Positions 1 through 5,963 are shown, numbered from the stretch's first letter. The stretch is DNA of 6,312 nt from 73-13 sp035555435 (GCA_035555435.1 DATMGN010000018.1:1-6312), one strand, 5' to 3'. The notes: generated from the sequence alone by a model not told the origin. Numbers and translations are program-made.

Positions 1-9
1 GGCCGAGGC

Positions 10-333
10 TCAGACGTAGCAGCCTGCCGCGGCGTATCCGATGCTCGGAGCGGTTGCGATCGTGTCGTTGGCCAGCACCTTCGCCGACCCGTAGAAGTGG
101 TATTCGGAAGCGCCGGTGCCTGGCCACCAGTACCCGGCATAGTTGCTGATGCTGATCCACACGGTGTGTGAGACATCACCGGTCGTGATGCTCTCAACGA
201 ACACGTGAGACGAGCCGCTGCATCCGAGGCCACCGCCATGCCAGGTCGCCGCGCTCGCAGGAAGCGCGACGCCGAGTGCAATGAGCGGTGCTGCCACGAC
301 TGCTGCAGCGATCATGAGAAGCCGTCGTTTCAT
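10..333 (-). CDS. Small Sec-exported two-cysteine protein, lactococcin-972-like bacteriocin candidate (copy 1)
   Basis: This gene encodes 107 residues. The N-terminus MKRR is followed by a hydrophobic stretch (about 5-24) and an AlaSerAla site, giving predicted cleavage after residue 28. The mature chain of about 79 residues opens with the motif WHGGGLGC. It has Cys38, His56 and Cys105, with Cys105 two residues from the end, so a single disulfide joining the two ends is plausible. It is rich in Trp, Tyr, Ser and Gly. The ATG at 333 was chosen because it directly precedes the signal peptide. The same frame stays open to 579, but that extension lies antisense to the lipoprotein gene and would bury the signal peptide. 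The ribosome site is weak (GGAC upstream). The gene is head-to-head with the lipoprotein gene at 426. Small size, Sec export, the Trp-Gly-rich start and the nearby ABC operon suggest the lactococcin-972 group. The motif match to that family is loose, so the function is inferred. The three other secreted proteins in the window share the Cys/His frame. Confidence 0.8.
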   Translation of the reverse strand: MKRRLLMIAAAVVAAPLIALGVALPASAATWHGGGLGCSGSSHVFVESITTGDVSHTVWISISNYAGYWWPGTGASEYHFYGSAKVLANDTIATAPSIGYAAAGCYV

Positions 334-425
334 GCTGCAGTCCAATCTGTGATGGTGAACTGAATTGGCCGCGAATACAGTGGAAGCTCCAACAAATTGG
401 AAGCGTTCAGAGGCGGGACTGGCTG
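334..425. promoter_or_regulatory. Divergent intergenic region with repeated TGGAAGC motif and a short inverted repeat
   Basis: This 92-base, visibly A+T-richer gap separates two divergent genes and must hold both promoters. The 7-mer TGGAAGC occurs twice in direct orientation, at 381-387 and 398-404, with starts 17 bases apart. TCCAA (388-392) and TTGGA (397-401) form an inverted repeat around CAAA. A possible -10 box for the plus-strand gene is TACAGT (376-381), with a poor -35 (TGGTGA, 353-358) at 17-base spacing. That would put the first TGGAAGC at the transcription start, a sensible place for an operator. I found no convincing box for the minus strand. Assigning these as regulator sites is inference. 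Confidence 0.4.
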
Positions 426-1076
426 ATGAGGCTGCGGACCAGAAGCTGGAGCTTGGGTGCTCTCGGTGTCGGCGCCTGCCTGGTTCTCGTCGGTTGCGCC
501 GACGTCGGCCCGAGCCCGACTCCCAGCCTGAATGACCTGTCCGATGAGCAGCTGGCGCAGTCGACGCTCGACCAGGCATGGACGCAGTTCGCGGCGCGTT
601 TTCCCGACGTCGAGCGTCCCAGCATCGAGCGCGTGCGGTACATCGACATCGGTGAATGGCCCACGGTGATCGGCGACTGCATGCACACCGAAGGCTTCAC
701 CCAAGTGGGCGTCAACGCCTTCGGCGACGGCATCGACTTCGGAGAGGTCCCGGCCGAGCAGGAAGAAGCGTTCGAGCTGGCCCGGTATGTCTGCACGGCC
801 CGATACCCGCTCGACCCGAAGATCAGCCGCCCGCTGGACGACGACCAGATCTCCAGGCTGTACGACTACTACGTGGGTGAGCACATCAAGTGCCTCGAAG
901 AGCTCGGCTACACGATTCCCGAGCCGCCGACCAGGCAGTCGTTCATCGAGACCTACGCCACGCAGCCATGGCTACCGATCCAGTTCGCAGCACAACAGGC
1001 CCGCGCGCTCGGAATGGACGCCATGGTGGAGATGATGCGGACGTGCCCACAATTGCCTGAAGGGCTCTGGAACTAG
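426..1076 (+). CDS. Cys-rich lipoprotein, candidate immunity or partner protein (copy 1)
   Basis: This gene encodes 216 residues. The signal peptide is of lipoprotein type (MRLRTR, hydrophobic core, lipobox LVGC with Cys24), so the mature protein should be lipid-anchored on the outer face of the membrane. After a Pro/Ser-rich linker (25-36) comes an acidic folded part. It contains FPDVERP (59-65), Cys85, Cys123, YPLDPK (127-132), PLDDDQ (136-141), Cys156 and CPQLPEGLW (207-215). The lipoprotein at 4923-5546 has the same four Cys in the same order and matching motifs, so the two are paralogues. Two disulfides are likely. The ATG at 426 is preceded by AGGCGGG (411-417), a weak ribosome site at workable spacing. 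The gene diverges from a small secreted-protein gene and lies directly upstream of the ABC operon. Lipoproteins such as NisI give self-protection in other bacteriocin systems. A similar role here is inference, and I do not recognise a characterised family. Confidence 0.85.
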   Translation: MRLRTRSWSLGALGVGACLVLVGCADVGPSPTPSLNDLSDEQLAQSTLDQAWTQFAARFPDVERPSIERVRYIDIGEWPTVIGDCMHTEGFTQVGVNAFGDGIDFGEVPAEQEEAFELARYVCTARYPLDPKISRPLDDDQISRLYDYYVGEHIKCLEELGYTIPEPPTRQSFIETYATQPWLPIQFAAQQARALGMDAMVEMMRTCPQLPEGLWN

Positions 1077-1081
1077 CCGCC

Positions 1082-1100
1082 GCTGCCGCGAAGCGGCAGC
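1082..1100 (+). terminator. Hairpin terminator after lipoprotein gene
   Basis: GCTGCCGC (1082-1089) and GCGGCAGC (1093-1100) form a perfect 8-bp stem around a GAA loop, five bases after the TAG stop at 1074-1076. No T-tract follows, which is usual for high-GC actinobacteria. It would separate the lipoprotein transcript from the ABC operon that starts 85 bases further on. Confidence 0.65.
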
Positions 1101-1185
1101 TGAGCGCCGGCGCGCTGAGGGTTCTCCCGTTCGCACCCGCTGGCTAGGGTTTCGTGGGAGGATCACCGCTGCCGAGAGGGGTCGC
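1101..1185 (+). promoter_or_regulatory. Leader of the ABC operon: weak promoter candidate and strong ribosome site
   Basis: The clearest element is a purine-rich ribosome site, GAGAGGGG (1174-1181), four bases before the ATG at 1186, which fixes that start. TAGGGT (1145-1150) is a possible -10 box. The -35 position at 17-base spacing reads TTCTCC, a poor match. The promoter itself is therefore tentative. No operator-like palindrome was seen. Confidence 0.35.
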
Positions 1186-2277
1186 ATGAGCTCGTCATCG
1201 AAGCGTTCGAAGTCGCGCGCGCGCTGGTGGGTCGGCGGCGTTCTCGGCGGGATCGTACTTCTGGCCGCGGGCGCGGCCGTGGGGTGGGCCGGCAGCACCG
1301 TCTTCGCGCCGCCGCCCGATGTGCTCGATTCGACGCCGTACACGACGGCCGAGGTCGTTCAAGGCGAAGTCGGGTCGAGCATCAACCTGAACACGGTCGC
1401 CGAGTGGAAGTCGATCCCGATCGCCGCGAACCTCGCCAGCGGCACGGTGACCTCGGTCGCCGTCGGGCCGGGCCAAGAGGTCGGTGTGGGCTCCGTGCTC
1501 TACGCGGTCAACCTGCGACCGGTGGTCATCGCGCAAGGCGCCGTTCCGGCGTTCCGCAGCCTCGCCCGGGACACGGTGGGCGCCGACGTCGCCCAGCTGC
1601 AGGCGATGCTCACGCAGCTGGGCTTCTACAGCGGCGATGTCTCCGGCGACTTCGGCTGGCGCACCCAGCAGGCCGTGGAGGACTGGCAGGCAAGTCTCGG
1701 TCTGGATGACGATGGTGTGGTGCAGGCGGGCGATCTCGTGTTCGTACCCACGCTGCCCACCAGGATCTCGCTGGACGCGGAGAAGGTCGTGCGGGGCGCG
1801 TCGATCGGCGCCGGCGATCCGGTGATCTCGGGCCTGCCGGCGGCGCCGGGGTTCCGTGTGCCGGTCACGGACGCGCAGTCGGCGATGATGCCGGACGGTA
1901 CCCGGGTGGAGATCACGGGGCCGAACGGTGAGGCTTGGGAAGGCTTCGTGACCGACCGGGTCGCACAGCAGCAGGGCGGCACCATCGACGTGATCCTGTC
2001 CGGGCCGGACGGCGCGCCCGTCTGCGGCGCCGACTGCGGGTCCATCTCGGTCACGGAGCAGTCGCTCCTGCGGTCCCGGATCGTGACCGTCGAGACGGTC
2101 ACGGGGCTGACGGTGCCGAGCGCCGCGCTCGTGTCGCGCGCCGATGGCACGATCGCGGTCGTCGAGGAGGACGGCACCGAGCATCGCGTCACGGTCGTCA
2201 CGAGCGCGCGCGGCATGTCCGTCATCGAGGGTGTCAGCGCGGGTACGCGCGTGCGCGTGCCGGTGAGCGGGACCTGA
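1186..2277 (+). CDS. Membrane-anchored HlyD/MFP-like adaptor with peptidoglycan-binding domain
   Basis: This gene encodes 363 residues. A basic N-terminus (SSSSKRSKSRARWW) precedes one membrane segment (about 16-38), so the bulk of the protein lies outside the cell. Residues about 84-108 look like a lipoyl/biotinyl-type half-hairpin typical of HlyD/MacA adaptors. Residues about 126-173 form a PG_binding_1-type domain, with the hallmark pattern GADVAQLQAMLTQLGFYSG followed by GDFGWRTQQAVEDWQ. The C-terminal part (about 305-362) resembles the membrane-proximal MFP domain (LTVPSAALVSR, then VTVVTSARG). Cys280 and Cys284 could pair. The domain inserted into an adaptor fold suggests docking of the transporter to the cell wall. 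It is the first gene of a three-gene operon, with only four bases between its TGA and the ATG of the ATPase gene. Adaptors of this kind accompany MacB/FtsX-type ABC systems. Whether this complex exports the small proteins or protects against them cannot be read from the sequence. Confidence 0.88.
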   Translation: MSSSSKRSKSRARWWVGGVLGGIVLLAAGAAVGWAGSTVFAPPPDVLDSTPYTTAEVVQGEVGSSINLNTVAEWKSIPIAANLASGTVTSVAVGPGQEVGVGSVLYAVNLRPVVIAQGAVPAFRSLARDTVGADVAQLQAMLTQLGFYSGDVSGDFGWRTQQAVEDWQASLGLDDDGVVQAGDLVFVPTLPTRISLDAEKVVRGASIGAGDPVISGLPAAPGFRVPVTDAQSAMMPDGTRVEITGPNGEAWEGFVTDRVAQQQGGTIDVILSGPDGAPVCGADCGSISVTEQSLLRSRIVTVETVTGLTVPSAALVSRADGTIAVVEEDGTEHRVTVVTSARGMSVIEGVSAGTRVRVPVSGT

Positions 2278-2281
2278 GGCG

Positions 2282-2923
2282 ATGCCGGCGCTGCTGGAAG
2301 CTCAGGGCCTGACCTTCGGCTACGAGCGGGATGCACCGCTGCTGTCCGAGTGGTCGGCGTCGTTCGACGCGGACGAGGTCGTCGCGATCACCGGTCCGTC
2401 GGGTCGCGGCAAGTCGACGCTGCTCTACCTGCTGGGCCTGATGCTCGCCCCGGGGGCGGGTGAGATCCTCATCGATGGCACGCCCGTCCAGTCGCTGCCC
2501 GACCGGGCTCGGGCCAGGCTGCGCGCCGAGCAGTTCGGGTTCGTGTTCCAGGACGCGGCGCTGGACGCGAGCCGCACGGTGCTGGACAACGTGCTCGAGA
2601 CGACCCTGTATCGCGGCGAGTCGCGCGCGGCCGCCGTTCCCATCGCCGAGGAGCTGCTGGAGCGCTTCGGGGTGCAGCTGCGCGCCGAGGCGAAACCCGG
2701 CCAGGTCTCCGGCGGGCAGGCGCAGCGCATCGCTCTGTGCCGCGCGCTGCTGGGAAGCCCGCGGATCCTGCTGGCCGACGAGCCGACCGGGAACCTAGAC
2801 CCGGCCTCCTCCGACGTGGTCATCGACGCCTTCCACGCGCACGCGGCGAGCGGCGCGGCGGTCATCGTCGTCACGCACGACCCGACACTGGTCGCGCGAT
2901 GCGATCGGAGCATCACCCTGTGA
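2282..2923 (+). CDS. ABC transporter ATP-binding protein, MacB/LolD class (lactococcin-972-type group)
   Basis: This gene encodes 213 residues, a normal length for a stand-alone MacB/LolD/FtsE-class ATPase. All catalytic motifs are present: Walker A GPSGRGKST (38-46), Q-loop FVFQD (87-91, Gln90), signature VSGGQAQR (142-149), Walker B ILLADE (162-167) followed by PTGNLD, and the switch His199 in VTHDP. It should be a cytoplasmic ATPase that dimerises and drives the permease encoded next. The stop codon overlaps the GTG start of the permease gene (GTGA at 2920-2923), so translation is probably coupled. The ATG at 2282 follows the upstream stop by four bases. The assignment to the class is firm. 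The link to the lactococcin-972 group rests on the adaptor + ATPase + permease order and the neighbouring small secreted proteins. Confidence 0.95.
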   Translation: MPALLEAQGLTFGYERDAPLLSEWSASFDADEVVAITGPSGRGKSTLLYLLGLMLAPGAGEILIDGTPVQSLPDRARARLRAEQFGFVFQDAALDASRTVLDNVLETTLYRGESRAAAVPIAEELLERFGVQLRAEAKPGQVSGGQAQRIALCRALLGSPRILLADEPTGNLDPASSDVVIDAFHAHAASGAAVIVVTHDPTLVARCDRSITL

Positions 2924-4029
2924 ACGCCGCCATCCGTCGACTCGGCGGCGTGATCCGCGAGGCCTTCGCGGCCGCCTGGTCCAGCCCGATCGCCTCGGTC
3001 GCGACCGTCATCATGGTCGCCGGCCTCTGCGTCACGGTCTTGCTCACCACTGGCCGCACGGTCGGCGCGGAGCAGGCGGTGCTGGGCTCCATCGACTCCG
3101 CCGGCACCCGGGCGATCGTCGTGCGCGCCGACGCGTCCGCGGGGCTGACCAGTTCGGTGATGGGCCGGCTGTCGACGCTCGACGGCGTCGAATGGTCCGG
3201 CGCCTTCGGACCCGCCCACGACGTGACGAACGCGGCCATCCCCGACGGGACGAAGGTCGCCGCCCGATTCGCCTACGGCGCGCACCTGACCGCGATCGGG
3301 ATCCCCGAATCCCAGGCGCTTCCCGGCTCGACCGCCTGGGGCACCGCCCTGGCGCTCGGCCTGCTCGGCCTGCCAGACGACGCCGGCGCGGTGATCACCC
3401 AGACGGGGGCCGACTACACGGTCGCGGGCCGGATCGACCTACCGGACTGGCTGACGTTCTTCGAACCCGCGCTCTTCGTGCCCAGGCCCCAGGCGGACGC
3501 GGAGCCGGTCGCCGTGCTCGTCGTCATCGCCGAGCGCCCCGACCTCGTCTCCGCCGTCTCGGCCGCCGTCCAGTCGGTCCTGGCCGTCGACGATCCGTCC
3601 AAGATCACCATCACCACCAGTGAAACGCTCGCCCAGCTGCGCGCGCTCGTGCAGGGCCAGCTCGGCGCCTTCGGCCGAGGTCTGGTGCTGCTCATCCTCG
3701 CTGTCAGCGGCCTGCTCGTCGCCGCGATCCTCACCGGCCTGGTCACCCTGCGCCGCAAGGACTTCGGACGCCGCCGCGCGCTCGGCGCCACCCGCGGGCT
3801 GATCGTGGGCATCCTGCTCACCCAGACACTCGCCCTCGCGATCCTCGGCGCGGCACTCGGCACCGGCATCGCGACCGCTGTGCTCGCCTTCAGCGGTGAC
3901 CCGCTGCCGGGCATCGCATTCACCGTCTCGATCGGCATTCTCGCGATCGCGGTCAGCGTGATCGCGGCATTGATTCCCGCGTTGGTCGCCGCCCGCCGTG
4001 ATCCGATCCGAGAGCTGCGGGTGCCGTAG
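2920..4029 (+). CDS. FtsX/MacB-type ABC transporter permease
   Basis: This gene encodes 369 residues. The topology is that of the FtsX/MacB superfamily. A first helix (about 24-44) is followed by a large outside domain (about 45-250) and then three helices (about 253-275, 292-323 and 332-356). The conserved cytoplasmic coupling stretch is present as RRKDFGRRRALGATRG (278-293), and the tail DPIREL (361-366) is typical of the family. Permeases of this class usually do mechanotransmission with a periplasmic or wall-side partner rather than forming a wide channel. The GTG start at 2920 overlaps the ATPase stop and has GGAG (2907-2910) nine bases upstream. An in-frame ATG at 2899 and a longer open frame back to 2737 lie inside the ATPase gene and are less likely starts. 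It is the last gene of the operon and converges on the secreted-protein gene ending at 4145. Confidence 0.9.
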   Translation: MNAAIRRLGGVIREAFAAAWSSPIASVATVIMVAGLCVTVLLTTGRTVGAEQAVLGSIDSAGTRAIVVRADASAGLTSSVMGRLSTLDGVEWSGAFGPAHDVTNAAIPDGTKVAARFAYGAHLTAIGIPESQALPGSTAWGTALALGLLGLPDDAGAVITQTGADYTVAGRIDLPDWLTFFEPALFVPRPQADAEPVAVLVVIAERPDLVSAVSAAVQSVLAVDDPSKITITTSETLAQLRALVQGQLGAFGRGLVLLILAVSGLLVAAILTGLVTLRRKDFGRRRALGATRGLIVGILLTQTLALAILGAALGTGIATAVLAFSGDPLPGIAFTVSIGILAIAVSVIAALIPALVAARRDPIRELRVP

Positions 4030-4080
4030 TACCGCGCGTACCTCACTGTTCGCCGACTTCCACGTGGTTGGCGCGATCCG

Positions 4081-4130
4081 AACCCAGGTTGGACCTGGGT
4101 CGCAGGTTCCGGCGCCCGCAACCCAGGTCC
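4081..4130. terminator. Compound inverted repeat between convergent operons (bidirectional terminator candidate)
   Basis: ACCCAGGT (4082-4089) and ACCTGGGT (4093-4100) form an 8-bp hairpin with a TGG loop. The second arm, extended to GGACCTGGGT (4091-4100), also pairs perfectly over 10 bp with ACCCAGGTCC (4121-4130) across a 20-base spacer. The middle arm can thus pair left or right but not both. The repeat lies between the permease stop (4029) and the convergent secreted-protein stop (4145), so it can end transcription from both sides. A weaker GTAC-CGCGC-GTAC repeat sits at the permease stop (4029-4041). Confidence 0.6.
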
Positions 4131-4144
4131 GCGGAGAGGGGGCC

Positions 4145-4471
4145 TTATGGTGTTCCGTTGATGCAGTAGGCGTATGTCTCTGGATCGTCGAGGGCGCCAT
4201 TCGTCGACACGGTCCAGTAGCCGCCACCCGCGACATTGGAGCTCTTCGTCGTCACCTTCCAGATCGCCCCATTCGTGAACGTCGCCACGCCGCCGCCGGG
4301 AGCGACATGGTTCGTAGAGCCAGTCGAGTAGGCGCGCGAGACACCGGTCTGGTGCGGTGTGCAGTTCTGCAGACCGCCATCCCAGACATCCGCGAACGCG
4401 GTTGCGGCGGGCGCGACCAGCGCGATCGCGGCCGCGATGCCGAGGCCGGCAGCGAGGTTTCGAATCCTCAT
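4145..4471 (-). CDS. Small Sec-exported two-cysteine protein, lactococcin-972-like bacteriocin candidate (copy 2)
   Basis: This gene encodes 108 residues. The signal peptide begins MRIRN, has a hydrophobic core (about 6-22), and ends at a likely AlaPheAla cleavage site after residue 27. The mature part starts DVWDGGLQNC, which echoes the WHGGGLGC start of the protein at 10-333. Cys37, His55 and Cys103 follow the shared frame, and five residues follow the last Cys. The middle is rich in Gly, Thr and Ser (GGGVATFTNG, AGGGYWTVSTNG), consistent with a compact beta-rich exported protein. AAAGGA lies upstream of the ATG as a good ribosome site. Only 31 bases separate it from the stop of the secreted-protein gene at 4503-4802, so the two are very likely cotranscribed as a tandem pair. 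The toxin role is inferred from family features and context, not shown by a diagnostic motif. Confidence 0.8.
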   Translation of the reverse strand: MRIRNLAAGLGIAAAIALVAPAATAFADVWDGGLQNCTPHQTGVSRAYSTGSTNHVAPGGGVATFTNGAIWKVTTKSSNVAGGGYWTVSTNGALDDPETYAYCINGTP

Positions 4472-4502
4472 GCTGGGTCCTTTCGTTTCGATCGCGAGCT
4501 CG

Positions 4503-4802
4503 TCAGGTGCAGTAGGGGGTCGGTCCCGCGGTGAAGGTGCCGTACGTCTCCGCTTTCCAGCTAGCAGCTGTCGAGTTCGAGACGCTGTAGTGGTAGTAGC
4601 CGTACTCCCAGTCCCACTTCTGCGAGGCGATGAAGTGCGTGACCTGCGGGTGAGAGGTGGTGGTCTCCAGCGACACGGCGCTCGCGCCTCCGGGACAGTT
4701 CTTGTAGCCGCTCACGGTGAGAGCGGAGGCCGGTATCGCCACGCCCAGCGCGGCAACCAGCCCAATTGCGGCTCCGGCCAGGAGCACATTCTTCTTGCGC
4801 AT
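4503..4802 (-). CDS. Small Sec-exported two-cysteine protein, lactococcin-972-like bacteriocin candidate (copy 3)
   Basis: This gene encodes 99 residues, the shortest of the four. The signal peptide starts MRKKN, with a hydrophobic core (about 6-23) and an AlaSerAla site, giving cleavage after residue 27. The mature part has Cys36, His51, His56 and Cys98, with the last Cys one residue from the C-terminus. The centre is unusually aromatic (KWDWEYGYYHYS, 62-73), which could favour binding to membrane, glycan or lipid II, but that is speculation. The start is well supported by AGAGGAGA in the leader (4806-4813 on the complement), the strongest ribosome site in the window. Directly upstream lies a 16-bp perfect palindrome (4819-4834). 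It is the first gene of a tandem pair with the gene at 4145-4471 and follows the lipoprotein gene on the same strand. Confidence 0.82.
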   Translation of the reverse strand: MRKKNVLLAGAAIGLVAALGVAIPASALTVSGYKNCPGGASAVSLETTTSHPQVTHFIASQKWDWEYGYYHYSVSNSTAASWKAETYGTFTAGPTPYCT

Positions 4803-4818
4803 GATTCTCCTCTGCCCT

Positions 4819-4834
4819 TCTTCGACGTCGAAGA
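4819..4834. promoter_or_regulatory. Perfect 16-bp palindrome in the leader of a secreted-protein gene
   Basis: TCTTCGACGTCGAAGA is its own reverse complement. It ends 16 bases before the start codon at 4802 and only five bases before the ribosome site. It could be a repressor operator, or in RNA a hairpin that affects access to the ribosome site. No regulator gene is present in the window. Confidence 0.5.
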
Positions 4835-4922
4835 CATGCGCTCTGCCTACTCCCCTGTCAGGGAATTCTCAAGGTTTCGTAAGCTCGCGCCGAGGCGCCA
4901 TCATGCCGAGCGCAGAGTCGCT
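4835..4922 (-). promoter_or_regulatory. Spacer with possible promoter for the tandem secreted-protein genes
   Basis: On the complement, TTGAGA resembles a -35 box, but the sequence 17 bases later (TAGGCA) is a poor -10, so a promoter is only possible. CCCT (4853-4856) and AGGG (4860-4863) form a short inverted repeat within that spacer. A GC-rich self-complementary stretch, GCGCCGAGGCGC (4887-4898), lies 25-36 bases beyond the lipoprotein stop and could be a weak terminator. Together these suggest that the tandem pair has its own transcription start, but none of the elements is strong. Confidence 0.3.
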
Positions 4923-5546
4923 TCAGCCGAAGAGGTCCGGTGGATATTGCGGGCACTTGGAGGAAATCTCCTGCCACATCTCGTCCGAGGTGACCTTCGT
5001 GGGAACGTCCGCGTATACGTTCCAGGCCGCGACGCCCTTGTTCTCGACGAACACCTCGAGGGTGGGTGCATCCGGCACCACCAGGCCGAATGACTCGAGG
5101 CACGGGGCGAGCACATCGCGGGTGTAGGCGTACAGCACGGCTAGTTGGTCGTCGTTCAGTGGCTGGAGGTACTTCGGATCGATCGGGTACTTGATCGTGC
5201 ATGTGTAGTACGCGATCGCGTATGCCTCGCCCTGCTCGCCCGTCACCTCCGAGCGTATGCCGCCGTCGGCCAATGCCTCCGCCTCGAAGCCGTCTTCGGC
5301 GAGGCAGGCGACAACTGCCGGCGCCCACTCCGAGGGGGTAACCACCCGAACCACATCCACCTCAGGACGCTCGGCATCGGGGTACTGGTTCGTCACCCGG
5401 GACCACGCATAGTCCTCGGGCGACTGGGTCGACGAGCCCGGGTCCGTCGTCTCGGGTGCGGACGCCCCCGGCGCCGAACAAGCCGCGAGTAGAGCCGCCA
5501 GCGCCCCGACCAGCACCACGCTCAAGGCCGTACGCCGGAGTCTCAT
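4923..5546 (-). CDS. Cys-rich lipoprotein, candidate immunity or partner protein (copy 2)
   Basis: This gene encodes 207 residues. The signal peptide MRLRRTALSV leads to the lipobox LAAC with lipid Cys23, followed by a flexible Ala/Ser/Pro/Thr linker (24-43). The folded part has AW (47-48), YPDAERP (55-61), Cys81, DGGI (94-97), Cys116, YPIDPK (120-125), PLNDDQL (129-135), Cys149 and CPQYPPDLF (198-206). It is a clear paralogue of the lipoprotein at 426-1076: four Cys, the PD-ERP, YP-DPK and PL-DDQ motifs and the C-terminal CPQ-P-L block all recur in order. I chose ATG 5546 because it starts the signal peptide. An in-frame TTG at 5582 would add 12 unneeded residues. The ribosome site is weak (AAGAG). 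It lies downstream of the secreted-protein gene at 5630-5953 and upstream of the tandem pair. Self-protection against one or more of these proteins is the simplest guess. It could equally be a chaperone or co-effector. Confidence 0.85.
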   Translation of the reverse strand: MRLRRTALSVVLVGALAALLAACSAPGASAPETTDPGSSTQSPEDYAWSRVTNQYPDAERPEVDVVRVVTPSEWAPAVVACLAEDGFEAEALADGGIRSEVTGEQGEAYAIAYYTCTIKYPIDPKYLQPLNDDQLAVLYAYTRDVLAPCLESFGLVVPDAPTLEVFVENKGVAAWNVYADVPTKVTSDEMWQEISSKCPQYPPDLFG

Positions 5547-5629
5547 GCTCTTCACACTACGACGCCTGCTGTGCACGGCCAACGATGCGGCCTCCGGGCA
5601 CTCCTCTCAGCGGAACGAATCGCGATTGC
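5547..5629 (-). other. Spacer between a secreted-protein gene and a lipoprotein gene
   Basis: This is an 83-base gap between same-strand genes. AATCGCGATT (5618-5627), a perfect 10-bp palindrome, sits two bases after the stop of the secreted-protein gene. It is too short for a confident terminator. No promoter boxes stand out, so cotranscription of the two genes is possible. Confidence 0.3.
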
Positions 5630-5953
5630 TCAGCCGATACAGCCGATCCCCCAGGAGGAAAACGATCCCGACGAGTCGATCGTGACTTGGACGGGACCGT
5701 AGAGCGTGGGTGCCCAACCAGTCAAGGTGCCCGATCCCGCGGGATGCCTGACCTCTTTTGTGAGGATTCCGACCTGGTGGAGATGCTTGGTGGAGGCCGA
5801 GGAGTTCGCCGAAGACCACGAATGTCCCGTGCACCAGGTTCCGACCACCTGGTCTTGGAGCTGCGCGAATGCCGGCAGGGGCGCGAGAGTGACGATTCCG
5901 AGTGCGACCGCAGCGGCAGCAGCGCCTGCCACGATCCGCTTCTTCTTGATCAT
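5630..5953 (-). CDS. Small Sec-exported two-cysteine protein, lactococcin-972-like bacteriocin candidate (copy 4)
   Basis: This gene encodes 107 residues. The signal peptide starts MIKKKR, has an Ala/Val-rich core (about 7-25), and ends at AlaPheAla with cleavage after residue 30. The mature chain starts QLQDQVVGTWC and carries Cys41, His57, His59 and Cys105, two residues from the end. These positions match the Cys-His-Cys frame of the other three secreted proteins. The rest is Ser, Thr and Gly rich and ends SSWGIGCIG. The ATG at 5953 fits the signal peptide. The upstream AGAAG is a weak ribosome site. The gene is divergent from a lipoprotein gene whose first ATG is 45 bases away, repeating the arrangement at 333/426. 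It may be cotranscribed with the lipoprotein gene at 4923-5546. Confidence 0.8.
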   Translation of the reverse strand: MIKKKRIVAGAAAAAVALGIVTLAPLPAFAQLQDQVVGTWCTGHSWSSANSSASTKHLHQVGILTKEVRHPAGSGTLTGWAPTLYGPVQVTIDSSGSFSSWGIGCIG

Positions 5954-5963
5954 GTCTTCTATT

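Noticed and set aside
334..579. N-terminal extension of the secreted-protein frame at 10-333 up to an ATG at 579
   Set aside because: It is antisense to the lipoprotein gene, low in complexity (Arg/Gly/Ser rich) and would place the clear signal peptide inside the protein.
1195..2336. Long minus-strand frames across the ABC operon
   Set aside because: They mirror the GC-rich codon pattern of the real genes, are Arg/Gly/Ala/Pro rich and have no domains.
2737..2919. Longer start for the permease (ATG 2737 or ATG 2899)
   Set aside because: The extension overlaps the conserved Walker B and H-loop coding region of the ATPase gene. GTG 2920 has a GGAG site and the usual GTGA overlap.
2425..4236. 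Long minus-strand frames opposite the ATPase and permease genes
   Set aside because: They have the same shadow character: no signal, no motifs, and overlap with well-supported genes.
5547..5582. TTG start at 5582 for the lipoprotein at 4923-5546
   Set aside because: It adds 12 basic residues before a complete lipoprotein signal. ATG 5546 gives the usual length.
10..5953. Lanthipeptide or other modified-peptide interpretation of the small Cys-containing proteins
   Set aside because: There are only two Cys each, a Sec signal instead of a leader, and no modification enzyme or leader peptidase in the window.
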